NCBI GenBank assembly: GCA_030247885.1
Contig: JAPDRO010000001.1
Location: 1,922,001-1,986,000, forward strand
Reading direction: 5' to 3'
Source of the DNA: Taxawa tesnikishii (nom. ined.)
Taxonomy: Eukaryota; Ascomycota; Dothideomycetes; Dothideales
Length of the DNA stretch: 64,000 nt
The translations under genes were made by a program, and so were the position numbers. Position 1 is the stretch's first letter. Every line of letters starts with the position of its first letter. Below are positions 1 to 9,614 of the stretch, piece by piece. The notes beneath the pieces are model-generated. The model was not told the DNA's origin. It worked only from the letters and a program-made list of their open reading frames with translations, and searched no databases.

Positions 1-1
1 T

Positions 2-826
2 GGTCTGCTGAACATCAACCCACTGGAGCGGTGGACGCCACAGCAAGCTCGGACACACCCTTTTATTACCCAGCAGAAGTTCACTGGACCTTTCCAACCC
101 CGAATGGACTTGAAACCTGGATCCTCCCGCTCTCCTGCCCCTGGTGTACAGCAACAACAACAAGCTGAGGCTCTCTCAAAACAGAGAGCACAAGCTGCGC
201 AACAGCAACAAGCGCAGTCTGCCGCCAATGCTGCTGCATACGGTGGTATGGTCATGCAGCACGGACCTTCCTATCCAACCTCACCGCACGCCCAACAATC
301 TCCGCAAGCGATGTACGCCAACAGCATGTACAGCTCTTCTCATCAGGGCGCGCCTCCACCGTACCCCAACCCGTCAACGCAGCCACCATCCGCCTACGGC
401 AGTGGGATTATCCAGCACCCTCCACCCGCGGCATCAATGCACCCTCATCAGCAGCAGCACGCCTATACACAGCAGCAACAGCAGCAGCAGCAGCAGCAGC
501 ACAACCTGTACCAGCAAGCAACCACACGCGCGGGCCGGCAACGGGCTTCGACCATGGATATCGCAAATGGTATTCCGCAAACGCTACAGCGCATCGCCTC
601 GCATCTGGATCCCAATGCGCCGATCCGTCTGCAGCCCAGCCCGGCGTACTATCCGCCGCCGCCTGAAGGCCAAGAGGGCACCCAAGTGGGTAACATCGGT
701 GGTAGGAGGAGAGCCAGTCGCGGACGCGATGCCAGAGGCAACGGCAACGGACCCAACTTTGTGCGGCAGCTGGAAGACAGGACACTGGAGGAGGGCTGGA
801 CTGGCGGCGGTGGCGGATGGGCTTGA
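2..826 (+). CDS. YAK1: YAK1-type dual-specificity (DYRK) protein kinase, C-terminal part only
   Basis: The frame is open from base 2, so the 5' part lies outside the window. The first 34 residues are the end of a protein kinase domain: NPLERWTPQQA followed by HPF is the subdomain XI signature as found in Yak1/DYRK kinases, with the conserved Arg. After it comes a tail of about 240 residues rich in Gln, Pro, Ala and Ser, with a pure polyglutamine run coded by CAG/CAA (470-501), and it ends in a Gly/Trp-rich peptide at a TGA. In fungi Yak1 is a nutrient- and stress-responsive Ser/Thr/Tyr kinase acting opposite PKA; that role is family knowledge. The kinase end plus a Q-rich tail fits fungal Yak1 well. 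The catalytic loop itself is not visible here. Confidence 0.85.
   Translation, partial: GLLNINPLERWTPQQARTHPFITQQKFTGPFQPRMDLKPGSSRSPAPGVQQQQQAEALSKQRAQAAQQQQAQSAANAAAYGGMVMQHGPSYPTSPHAQQSPQAMYANSMYSSSHQGAPPPYPNPSTQPPSAYGSGIIQHPPPAASMHPHQQQHAYTQQQQQQQQQQHNLYQQATTRAGRQRASTMDIANGIPQTLQRIASHLDPNAPIRLQPSPAYYPPPPEGQEGTQVGNIGGRRRASRGRDARGNGNGPNFVRQLEDRTLEEGWTGGGGGWA
470..501 (+). repeat. CAG/CAA microsatellite coding for polyglutamine in YAK1
   Basis: An almost perfect CAG run with one CAA interruption codes for about 11 consecutive Gln in the kinase tail. It is likely to vary in length between strains. Confidence 0.9.
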
Positions 827-1625
827 GTGGAGCGGGTTGGGTAGATCGGATAAGATCTTTCAGCCAAAAATTGAAGAGGAAAATGTTGTTCGGTCTCCGT
901 TCGGGATTATGCTCGGAGTGCACATGGCTCGAGCAGGAGACATCACCGTAGCCCGACTCCAAGCAACCAGCGGAAGGAATGGGAGGGAGAAGGGAGCCTT
1001 CGCCGCTGACATGTTCAGTGAGCCTGGGAGATTGAAAGAATGTGGTTTCTTCGAACAGAGGGACAGGAAGCATTTCTTGCCATCAACAGGATAGGGCAGT
1101 TTCTCTTCAACGTCGTCATCGAATGGAGAACTCATGTCAGATGCGCACTGTCGTTTCTACGTCAACAACGAGCTCGATTGTCAACCGCCTAGCGCGACGA
1201 TATCTGCCGTACGGGGGTTGATCCGGTTTTCCTCTTGCGTAGATTAGGGAAAGAAGAGATGGAAGGAAGAAGCGTTACAGGATAGGAAATCAGGTTGTAT
1301 ATGTATCCTTAGACTGTCAAAATTCATGGAATCTCTCGTTGAGAAGGAGAGAATGAGCTTAGTTTCGGTTCTCCTTTTTGAGAAACGCCGTTCATGCATC
1401 GTTTGGTTCGGTGAGTGCAGGTTTGTAGTACCTCCTGTAACTGACCAGCATTCGCTGACCAGCGCCTCAGCATTCGCATCGAACCACACCCATTACGCCC
1501 AGATGTTCCAATTCTTCCATTCCTCCCATTCACCAGCATCCCTTTTGAACTTCCTGAAGACGTTCGTCTGGGTTTGCAGTACCGTCTCCTTCACATCCGC
1601 CTACAGCGGTTATTCTTTCTCGAGC
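827..1625. other. Intergenic, 3' sides of YAK1 and the sulfatase relic
   Basis: No gene is recognised. The long frames that cross YAK1 and this stretch in other registers have no family resemblance. Part of it may be the eroded 3' end of the neighbouring sulfatase relic, but I could not align it with confidence. Confidence 0.5.
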
Positions 1626-2589
1626 TTATACAAACTTGCGCCGCCTCCTTCGTAACAATGCTCCCACCCCACTGTCTTCGCCTGAGAAAAGATCGGTCGC
1701 ATGGCCATCAAACTCCCGCTCCGGCTTGGGCTTCAACCCATCATGTTGATGATAGTGGGCGCTATATCAACGTGCCCGAAGACGAAGTTCGATCTGCTCT
1801 GCCCTTTAACGATACCCGGTCCGCGGATGATCAGAGGCACACCGATATCCTCTTCGAAACATTGCTTCTTGCCTCCCTGGAGCCGATGCTGTCCCATGTG
1901 GTATCCATTATCACAGCTGTAGATCATACAAATGTTGTTCAGGAGACCTTTTTGTTCGAGTTTTCGAACGACTTGCTCAACCATGTCATCGACGGATTTC
2001 AGCGCATGCTGGCGATGGCAATAATGTTCGTCCAGAAAGCCCACGTTCTCATCCGACAGCTTGTCGAGCTCCCAAATGACATTAACTCCGGATATCCACA
2101 GATGAACAACATCAGAAAGACGTCTTTCACGCGGCGAAGGAGAGATAAGAGCGACTGAGACGTACGTTGTCTGGGTTGAAATTGCCACCTTCTGGCCGCG
2201 GTACATTAGAGATCCGGAAACAGATGCTTGTACTCCTTCATCGGTATGGGGAATGAGATTCTTCAATCACCATTTGAATTTTTTACCCCTACGGAAATGT
2301 GCGGCGCAATCGGGGCGGCGACTGCAAAGAACGGCTCTCCGATTTCAACGGCATCGCCGATGACCACATTGGTGTTATGCGCGTGACGTCCGGTCCACAA
2401 AGTAATCCGACTTGGACAGCACAGGCTGACATGGGCGTAGTGCTTGTGATGATCAGTAGCCTGATTTATCAGGAGGCCCTGCACGTTGTCCATGTGATCA
2501 AGCGAGTTCATTCGAAGGTCTTGGTCGTCTGTTAGTACGAAGACGACGTTCGAAGATGCAGCGAATGTAAGAGTCGGGGGTGTATTCAA
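1626..2589 (-). pseudogene. Arylsulfatase relic
   Basis: Two separate frames on the minus strand are clearly parts of a fungal secreted arylsulfatase. The N-terminal part has VVFVLTDDQDL (metal-binding Asp pair) and the formylglycine-type active-site signature CCPSR followed by TLWTGRHAHNTN. The C-terminal part has DNGYHMGQHR and a GVPLIIRGPG block. Decay is plain: there is no signal peptide; the text jumps from HNTN directly to GEPFFAVAAPIAPH, so about 90 residues normally between them are missing; a VPRPEGGNFNPDN block near 2190-2230 sits in a different frame from its flanks; and after APTIINMMG (about 1735) the frame must shift again to reach EFDG. Several independent lesions, including a large deletion, mark this as a true pseudogene rather than a sequencing artefact. 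It probably derives from a sulfate-scavenging enzyme. Confidence 0.85.
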
Positions 2590-3242
2590 TGCTGAAAAGG
2601 CCTTTTTGAGAGGGTGTCATGTTGGACAGATGTTGAGATCGTGGAATGAGGACTGTATGACAAGGTACTTTGACGTGCGGTTGCAAACAGCAAGTGCTCA
2701 GTTGTATACCCACATTAAGCAGGGGCCCATACATAGAACAGAAAATGAGAACATACTGCCCTTTTCCACGGAAATTAAAAATGAAAAACCCAAGTGAAGT
2801 TCGAGTGAAGCCAGAGTGAGAGAAAGTCAAGGTTATGAGAAAAGCTCAGGTAAGGTATGAGTGACGTATTTGAGTGATTGCCGGCAAACACTCGTTTTCA
2901 ACTGTCAACGGAAGAAGGTTGTGCTTCGAATGATGCCGTCGTTGTGCTAATTGCGATCACTACTCGATGATCCGATGTGGTACGCTGCCAACCTGTTCCG
3001 GGGCTCGACAGTCAGGAATCGGCATCTCTTCTGGGGACGATTTCTCTGGTCTTTGCCATGTCGTCTTGAAAATGCAGGGATCTCTACGCAAAGCTTTTGC
3101 GGCATTGGTGCACTTGTGATGCTAAACCTCGTAAATCTTGGCTGCAAAAGCAGACGCAAATTCACGCCATACGGTGAGTTTTGAGGCAGGAAGATGTTTG
3201 GATACCACAGTTTTGTACATGTTCAAATTAGCAGCAAGCCAC
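2590..3242. other. Intergenic between sulfatase relic and ATP14
   Basis: No gene recognised. The ATP14-proximal part (about 3122-3242) is read through in frame if the ATP14 frameshift is real; otherwise it is 3' UTR. Confidence 0.5.
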
Positions 3243-3748
3243 CTAATGGTGGGCAGCCTCCTCCCCTCCTCTTCCTCCTCGAACCAGTCCTGCTCAACCG
3301 GTGCCGCACCACCCTCGGCGGCCTGGCCCTCAACCTCAACCTGCTGTTGCTCGTATGCCTGCAGCTCGTTCTGGATGTCGGTCTCTTCGGGGGATTTGGG
3401 AGCCTGTGGCATGCTGAATGTCTGGACGTGGCCTTGGGCGTCGGATGCCTTGACCTGAGGAACCTTGTAGTTGCGGAGCTCGCGGAGGTACATGTCCTGG
3501 ACTAAGTCGGCTACAGATTGAGAGGTCAGCGACCGGATTGTGAATGACTCTGGGGACACAATGGCGACAATGGCGTACCCTGACGCACGGCGGTGGGAGT
3601 GATGAAGGTGCGACGGAAGGAGATGGCATTTTGCTGCCTTGCAACGCGGGCGATGGTGCGGCCCTGCTGGCAGTCAGCACGGCGGACGACACAATGGTCG
3701 CATGCACAGTATCGCGCATACCGAGGTCCTGAGAGATTGGGCGAGCAT
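3243..3748 (-). CDS. ATP14: Mitochondrial F1Fo-ATP synthase subunit h
   Basis: Three exons: 3748-3722, 3666-3579 and 3510-3243, with introns of 55 and 68 nt that have GT-AG ends and CTGAC branch sites. The start gives an Arg/Ser-rich mitochondrial presequence (MLAQSLRTS, then RTIARVARQ). The mature part has the family signature ADLVQDMYLRELRNYK, VKASDAQGHVQ and an acidic tail DWFEEEEE. Fungal subunit h ends EEAAHH or similar; that ending, with a TAG at 3243-3245, is present but one base out of frame, at the GAG repeat near 3263-3266. Read literally, the protein would run on about 40 unrelated residues to 3122. Exon lengths sum to 383 nt, one short of a codon multiple; one added base would give 127 residues, near the 124 of yeast Atp14. 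Subunit h is part of the peripheral stalk of the inner-membrane ATP synthase. Confidence 0.85.
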
Positions 3749-4619
3749 GATGTGAGATGCGGTGTCTGTATGGTTCGTGACTTCACCTGAGGATCGCAGA
3801 ATCCCAGAGGTTCGCAAGCTTCGAGAGGAGGAAGGAGCGGAGCGCAGCGGCACATGCCGAGATTTGGCACATCTGGCTTGTTTGGGCCGCCGTACGTTCT
3901 CTAGGCTCCCTCAGGCGCCGGTCGGTCAGTCAGTCAAAGGCAGCCAGCATTCCTCAACCCGCCAGCCTCCCCTCCATCTCTTCGACATCCACCTCGCACT
4001 CGCACACCCTCGCGGCAACGTGCTCGAAAACACACACACAAATCAGCTATTGCTCGTACCCTGCTGCCGGCAGCACACGTAGCGATCACTGCAAGTGTTT
4101 TCTCGACCTATTCTGTGAGAGCCCGGCGATTACCACCAGACTTTCACGGACGCCTTTACTGGTTTTACGGTCGCATCTGCCTCGAGTCGTCTCCTTGAAG
4201 CAGTGAAGAGCCACCGGATGCTTGGGTGAGTGAGATTGTTGCTACAACGTGCGACTGCACTTGGCTTTGCAACAGTTTGCGCTGCTGCCCGAGTCTGTTT
4301 GCATTCTCTCACGCGCACGCAACACTCACTCTCTCCCGTCCGTCCCTTGCGTCAAAAAGCACGCTTGGCTAACGGTTGCTTGCTGTGTAGTGGCGTTTAG
4401 TCAGCGGGCTCAGCGTTCCTCCAGCTTCCATTTACCACCGCCAAACTGTACTCGCCACTCTTCATCCGTTGCGCCGCTAGACAACACCATCTTACAGTCA
4501 CTGCCAAAGGCATAAAGAGGAGAGCATCGAAACGGTTCGATCAGGAAAGAAAGACCCCGAGAAGCTTTCAGGGACTTAAAAGAACCAAACCTACGACTGC
4601 CAGATTTTTGCAAGTCAAG
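3749..4619. promoter_or_regulatory. Divergent promoter region ATP14 / TFIIB
   Basis: 870 bp between the two start codons, pyrimidine-rich toward TFIIB. No open frame here resembles a known protein. Presumed to hold both promoters and 5' UTRs; no specific factor site is claimed. Confidence 0.5.
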
Positions 4620-5757
4620 ATGACGCATGTATTATCACCGGGTGAGGTGCTGGAGCCTGAACCGGTTCCGGAAGAAGAGAAGGAGTGGGAGCAAAACCTC
4701 AGTCTCCACCTCATATGTCCAGAGTGTCGCGAGGATCCGCCCGATCTGATCGAGGACCACCAGAGCGGCGACACCGTGTGCGCGTCGTGTGGCATGGTCT
4801 TGTCCCAGCGTGGAATCGATCAGCGTGCAGAATGGCGTACTTTTGCCAACGATGATCAAGGAAACGATGACCCATCTCGTGTCGGAGATGCACCAAACCC
4901 TCTTTTGGATGGCAATCAACTGCAGACGTCCATCGGAGCTGACAACTCCATGCGTTCTAAGGAACTCTTCCGCGCACAGAACAAAGCCAACGGAGACAAG
5001 AACAACAAGGTGCTTCTCACAGCTTTCAAGCAGATCGGCAGTTACTGTGAAGGCAACAACCTGCCAACAACTGTGGCAGATGGCGCCAAACACATCTTCA
5101 AAGACGCCGAGGAATCAAAGGCGTTCAAGGGCAAGTCTACGGAAGCGTTGATCGCTGGGTGCATTTTCATCTCTTGTCGTCGCAACAACTTCCCAAGATC
5201 TTTCCGTGAGGTCTTCGAGATGACCAAGGTCTCCAAAAAGACATTGGCAGAACCTTCAAGATTCTCGAGAAGTTCCTGATGGAACAAGACAAGAAGAGGG
5301 GCAACAAGGCGCACATCGTGTCAGGTATGTACAAATCCCTTGGTGTGCTTTGTTGTGTATCTTGGGTGTTAACGCTCGAGCTGAAGGTGTCGTCGCCATG
5401 AACGACAAGACGGCAAGCCAAGGTGCAGGGGCAAGCGACTATGTCCGCCGCCATAGCAGCGCCCTCGGCCTTCCACACCGCATCTCCGAGATTGCTTTCG
5501 ATCTCGCAGATAGGATGACCGCTGCCGCTGCTCTCGCTGGTCGCAATCCTCTTTCTGGCGCCGCTGCTTGCATCTATATGGCTACTCACCTTATGAACGA
5601 TCCACGCAGCCCTAAAGCCATCAGCGATGTCGTAAAGATAAGTGATAGCACAATCCGCAGCGCTTACAAGGATCTGTACGCCGTCCGTCAGAGTCTGATC
5701 CTCCCTGAATGGCTCGAGAAGGGCGGAGATATGTCCAGGCTCCCCAAGCCGTCATAG
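4620..5757 (+). CDS. SUA7: Transcription initiation factor IIB (TFIIB)
   Basis: Two exons, 4620-5324 and 5387-5757, with a 62-nt intron (GTATGT...AAG). I chose the ATG at 4620 because the open frame upstream has only a TTG. An N-terminal zinc ribbon is present (C33, C36, C54, C57), then the B-finger region and the first cyclin fold with RAQNKANGDKN, AFKGKSTEALIAGCIFISC and FREVFEMTKVSKK. The second cyclin fold (SALGLPHRISEIAF, NPLSGAAACIYMATHL) is in exon 2. At 5235-5240 the run AAAAAG is followed by ACATTGG, where KK-D/E-IGRTF is expected; one G is missing. Downstream, DIGRTFKILEKFL reads perfectly in the other frame. Exons total 1,076 nt, one short of 359 codons. TFIIB bridges TBP and RNA polymerase II at promoters and is essential, so a true null is unlikely. 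Confidence 0.92.
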
Positions 5758-6649
5758 GATGGCTAGGATTACCTGGAGCATCCCCCACATTTACGCGAGG
5801 ACACCAAGATGGTTGGACAAAGAAGAAGTTCGCACTCAACTACTTCAATAAAAATTGCACCAAAAGGCGTTTTGTTTTTATCAATACCCCCCACCAGGGA
5901 AGTGGGACGTGGAAATGCGGGATGCCCGTGGCGTTAAGGTGGAAATGGGATAGCCCTGTTGGTTTTGTACTATACAAGAGCTGCCGCGAGGCATATCCGC
6001 CCGAAGAATAGATGTTCATTGATTTTTCTTACATTATCCTAAAAATCCGTGAGAATATTGAGTGTTTCGTACGGCCGTACATGAAAATCCCCTTTCACTG
6101 TAGATATCAGGATGTTACACTACGTGTTGAGTGTCGTGATGACAAAGTACTTCTGTCTGAAATAATTGCGGAGCCCTCACATATAGCAAACGACCACTCT
6201 CTGCTTGTCTTTCGCCAGTCCGAAAAGCTGCTCGTCAGGCTCGTCGAACTCCATCCACTTCGTCCTGGCGCCCTCGTCATCTCCGCCTGCCCTATCTTGC
6301 TCTGCATTCTCCCGCTCACAGGCGTCTTCCTAACCGGCCCTTCCCTTCCTTAGTCTTCTCCTTTTAGCCCACTCTTTCTCACCCTTCTCTTTAGTCTTCT
6401 TATCCCTGTCTGACTTCACCTTTGCACTTGTCCTCTCCAAACCTGCCCTTGCCTTTCGCTCGATTCTCGAGCTAGGTGTGGTTTCATAGGCTGTAACGTG
6501 GGCTTGCGCTGCCGCTGCAGTTTTCGTCGCAGGGTCGCAGACCCAATACAGTTGCCGTAATAATTGCGAAGATGGGGGTTCATAACGTTGTAAGAGGCGG
6601 TGTTGTGGCTGTCGATCGCTCTGAATCACCACAATTATGTCAATCAGGC
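5758..6649. other. Intergenic, convergent 3' ends
   Basis: 890 bp between the stops of TFIIB (+) and the membrane protein (-). No gene, tRNA or repeat recognised. Confidence 0.5.
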
Positions 6650-8490
6650 TCAAGGTGGTCGTGGCAGCGACGCTCTGCGAGGTCCAGCTTCTGAAGACGT
6701 GTCAGGATCGGAAGAGACCACAATGGTAGGTGAATTCTCGTCTCGAGGGATGTAAACGGCTGATGTCTCAAAAGAAGCCAGTGGATTGCTCCGTGCGGGA
6801 CTAACATGAGCCTGCGACGGCACTTGAAGCGTGTCGGATGTGTCTCGCCGTGTACGTGATCTGCCTCCAGGAGAACCAGCGGAGGAGGATGAAGGGAGGT
6901 CCTGAAGCTCAGGCCTTCGAGGTGATGGCGATGGTGACGGTTCCCGGCTGGAGTTGTTGTAATGCTCCCTGATCTGAGACAACACACTGTTTCGATGTTC
7001 TTCACCTGGTACTTCGGGGTATGTGTTTGCCCTTCCCCGCCTGAATCCCGAGTCGTCGAATTGGTCGTGTGCTGCGGTGCCGACGTAGTCCGCGACTGTG
7101 TGAAGCATCTTAGCCACTCTTTTCCGGTGGTGACTTCCAGTTAAGCTAGGCCGACTAGCCTCAGTGGTGGCAGTGGCCATAGTGGTTGTATGCACAAGTT
7201 CAGTCGAGGTTCTGCCACCGCAATTGGAAGGCAAGGACGATGAAGAGGCTGGCCTGCCGTTGACCTCCTGCATCGCGCTGTCGGAGCTGCGCGTGGAACC
7301 GTTTAGGTTGGACTCCTCGGCCTCCTTAGCCGCAGCACCTACCACTGCCGCCATGCTGACGTACAGCGATCCAATCACAGCAAGTCCGGTACCAGCAATG
7401 GGTGCCCACTGGCCTGCGAATAGAGCTATCAGTAAGCTGTTTGACACACGAAGCTAACATGAACACCTACCGACACTAGCTATCGGCTCCGTCTGATACC
7501 GCACTTGGGAGCTGAAGAAATTCCTTTCGCCGACGATAAGGATAGCGAGCACAGCAGCGCCGTATATTGGAGATTCTACAGCACTGAGGTGGTCTCTGAC
7601 CCATGCGTTGACCGCATTCATCCCACCAAGCGTGGCGCCGTTCGTGCCCTCGATTGGATCGTTCAAGTGTTCGCTTGCATGGACGTTACCCCAGCGCGAT
7701 TTCCAGTTGATCTCGAGGATTTTGTTCCACATGGAGATGAGTGAGAGAATGGCGGGGATGCAACATGCAGCTGCAAGGAGCGTTCCCGCACCGAAGGTCA
7801 GCTTATCTGGTGCTGGGATGACGTATATGTTATTCGCCGCCTCGCGTCGCATAGGAGAGAAGGGCCCTTCGTCGGGGAGCATACCAGCCCACAAGTAACT
7901 CCGTATGGGAATTGACCGATGTTGGTTGCGAGGGGTTTGCCATCGTGCGTGCAGTTGGACGTTTGGATCCGGAAGAATTCGACAGTCAGGCTTAGTAGTC
8001 CAGCAAGGATGAGGCCGGTCCACAAGAAGATGATATTTCGACCTGGATCGTAAAAGTACGTCCGTGACAACCTGGCTGTCACCGGAGCAGCCAGTATGCC
8101 CAATGAACATAGCTGGAAGGCGCCATAGACATCCATATCCACAGCACCGTGGACATGTAGTGCAGCAAGAGTTATGCCATGGAGAGCAGCGACAGCCGGG
8201 AAGAGCAACGCGACTGCTAGGCATGCGCTCCTCAACCATTCTGCTCTTCGAGCAAGGACGCAGATTGCTACAAGAACGTAATATCTGTTGAGAGGCTGAC
8301 TGTTAGTTACGCACTGAACATGTCTGTTCTTGGAGACTTCAAGAACTTACAGGAGTCTTGAACCCGGTCCATACTGGCCTGACACTGGCCACGCGCATAC
8401 GACTGGCAGCCCCGTGGTAGGGGCATCTGTCGCTGTAGCATTGCGTGCGATTAGTGTCTGCAGCAGCGGAGTTGAAGGTAACGGTGGCAT
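6650..8490 (-). CDS. Uncharacterised fungal multi-pass membrane protein
   Basis: Three exons: 8490-8351, 8284-7471 and 7413-6650, with introns of 66 and 57 nt. The start at 8490 (MPPLPSTPLLQ) is the likeliest but not certain. A short N-terminal segment with CAWPVSGQYGPGSR precedes several hydrophobic helices (about residues 48-65, 71-95, 107-125, 138-160, then AAACCIPAILSLI and two more near the exon 2/3 junction). The tail of about 200 residues is soluble, Ser/Pro/Arg-rich, and probably cytosolic. The blocks NNIYVIPAPDKLTFG and WNKILEINWK are ones I associate with a fungal-only family without known function. At 7872-7877 (CCCCGACG on the coding strand) one base appears missing: CGLVCSP is followed by EGPFSPMR only after a shift. 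Exons total 1,718 nt, one short of 573 codons. No substrate can be proposed. Confidence 0.7.
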
Positions 8491-9614
8491 GGCTCCTTCC
8501 GTCTGCTGAGAGACGATATCTGTCGTACAAGGTAGGTGTTTATGAAGAGCCCTCGCATGCCTCCGCCAGGGAGTCGAGGTGTCGTCTGACCAGTTACTGG
8601 ATTCGACCACACTGGCCTGTCTTTCATCATGTTCAGGTTTGAAAGATTGCCCTTTGCTTGAAAATTACGTCGGTCATAGTCTCTGCTCGCCGCGTTGCCT
8701 TGAGGAGACGGAGGCTGTGCTTCATCCTTCGTTGGAGAAATCGGGCGAGGCAAGCGCAAAGTGGCAGATGCCCGCAGAAACATTGAACTAGTTGCGCATT
8801 AGCCTTTCCTCGAAGGAACGCCTCGAAAACGCCCATGTTCACCTTCACCGGTCGTCCGCGACTCCGGGGTTGGTTGATGTCGAGGAGCCCCGCACGATAT
8901 GAGATGACGGGCGACGTTGCACTTCACGGCCTCGGCCTGAAGCACCTCTTGATGGGGTTTGACAGTATCTTCGAGAGTATCCGTAACCCCCGGTTAATGT
9001 AGCATCGCTATACACGACACGTCCATCTCCACAGCCCCATCAACTGTCGATCGTTGTGAGGCGCAGCGCAGCCATTGACGGGGGCACCCGGACCTTCTCA
9101 CACCGGCTCTCTGACCGCCGAGCACCACGTGCACCAGCATCTTACCCGCATTGCTCTGCTTCTTTGCCGACACAGCCTTGCCAGTCCCTTAGCCTCAGTC
9201 CCACTCCCTGAACATATCTATATGTTTAGAATCTCGTCTCGCCGTAAGGTCCTTCTTACTGGTGAGAGAATCTCAACCGGCTATATATCAAACGGACTGG
9301 CGCGTGTCTCGACAGCCGCTCTGCATCGGGAGTACACTGCCTCTAGAAACGCAGTATCGACTGCTGGCTTTCCTTGTGACGAGTGCGCAAGGTCGCAGAA
9401 GAACCTGGAATACGCAAAAACGATTTCCTATGGAGGATCAGCTCTCATTGGTCTCTGTTCACTCTGGGAACATCACATGAATTGCGAATCTTGCCGGGCT
9501 ACAACAAGGCTTCGTGCATCACCGTCGAGACAGGCGACAACAAGACCGTCGAGCACGACGTCAACCTTACACACATCATTCTCGAGCACCAAGAAAGGAT
9601 AACCGCTCGTCGAC
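8491..9614. promoter_or_regulatory. Divergent intergenic region, membrane protein / permease
   Basis: 1.1 kb between two start codons. An open frame of about 175 codons (9075-9602) ends just before the permease ATG, but its composition and lack of motifs suggest 5' UTR rather than a gene. Nothing else recognised. Confidence 0.45.

Noticed and set aside
144-1094. 316-codon open frame across YAK1
   Set aside because: It is another register of the repeat-rich YAK1 tail; CAG repeats stay open in several frames.
5230-5757. TFIIB as two separate genes or a pseudogene
   Set aside because: Both parts join in the exact family order, with good splice sites and one missing base; an essential single-copy gene is unlikely to be dead.
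9075-9602. 175-codon frame before the permease
   Set aside because: Ser/Thr/Arg-rich, no motif, ends just before the true start; more likely 5' UTR.
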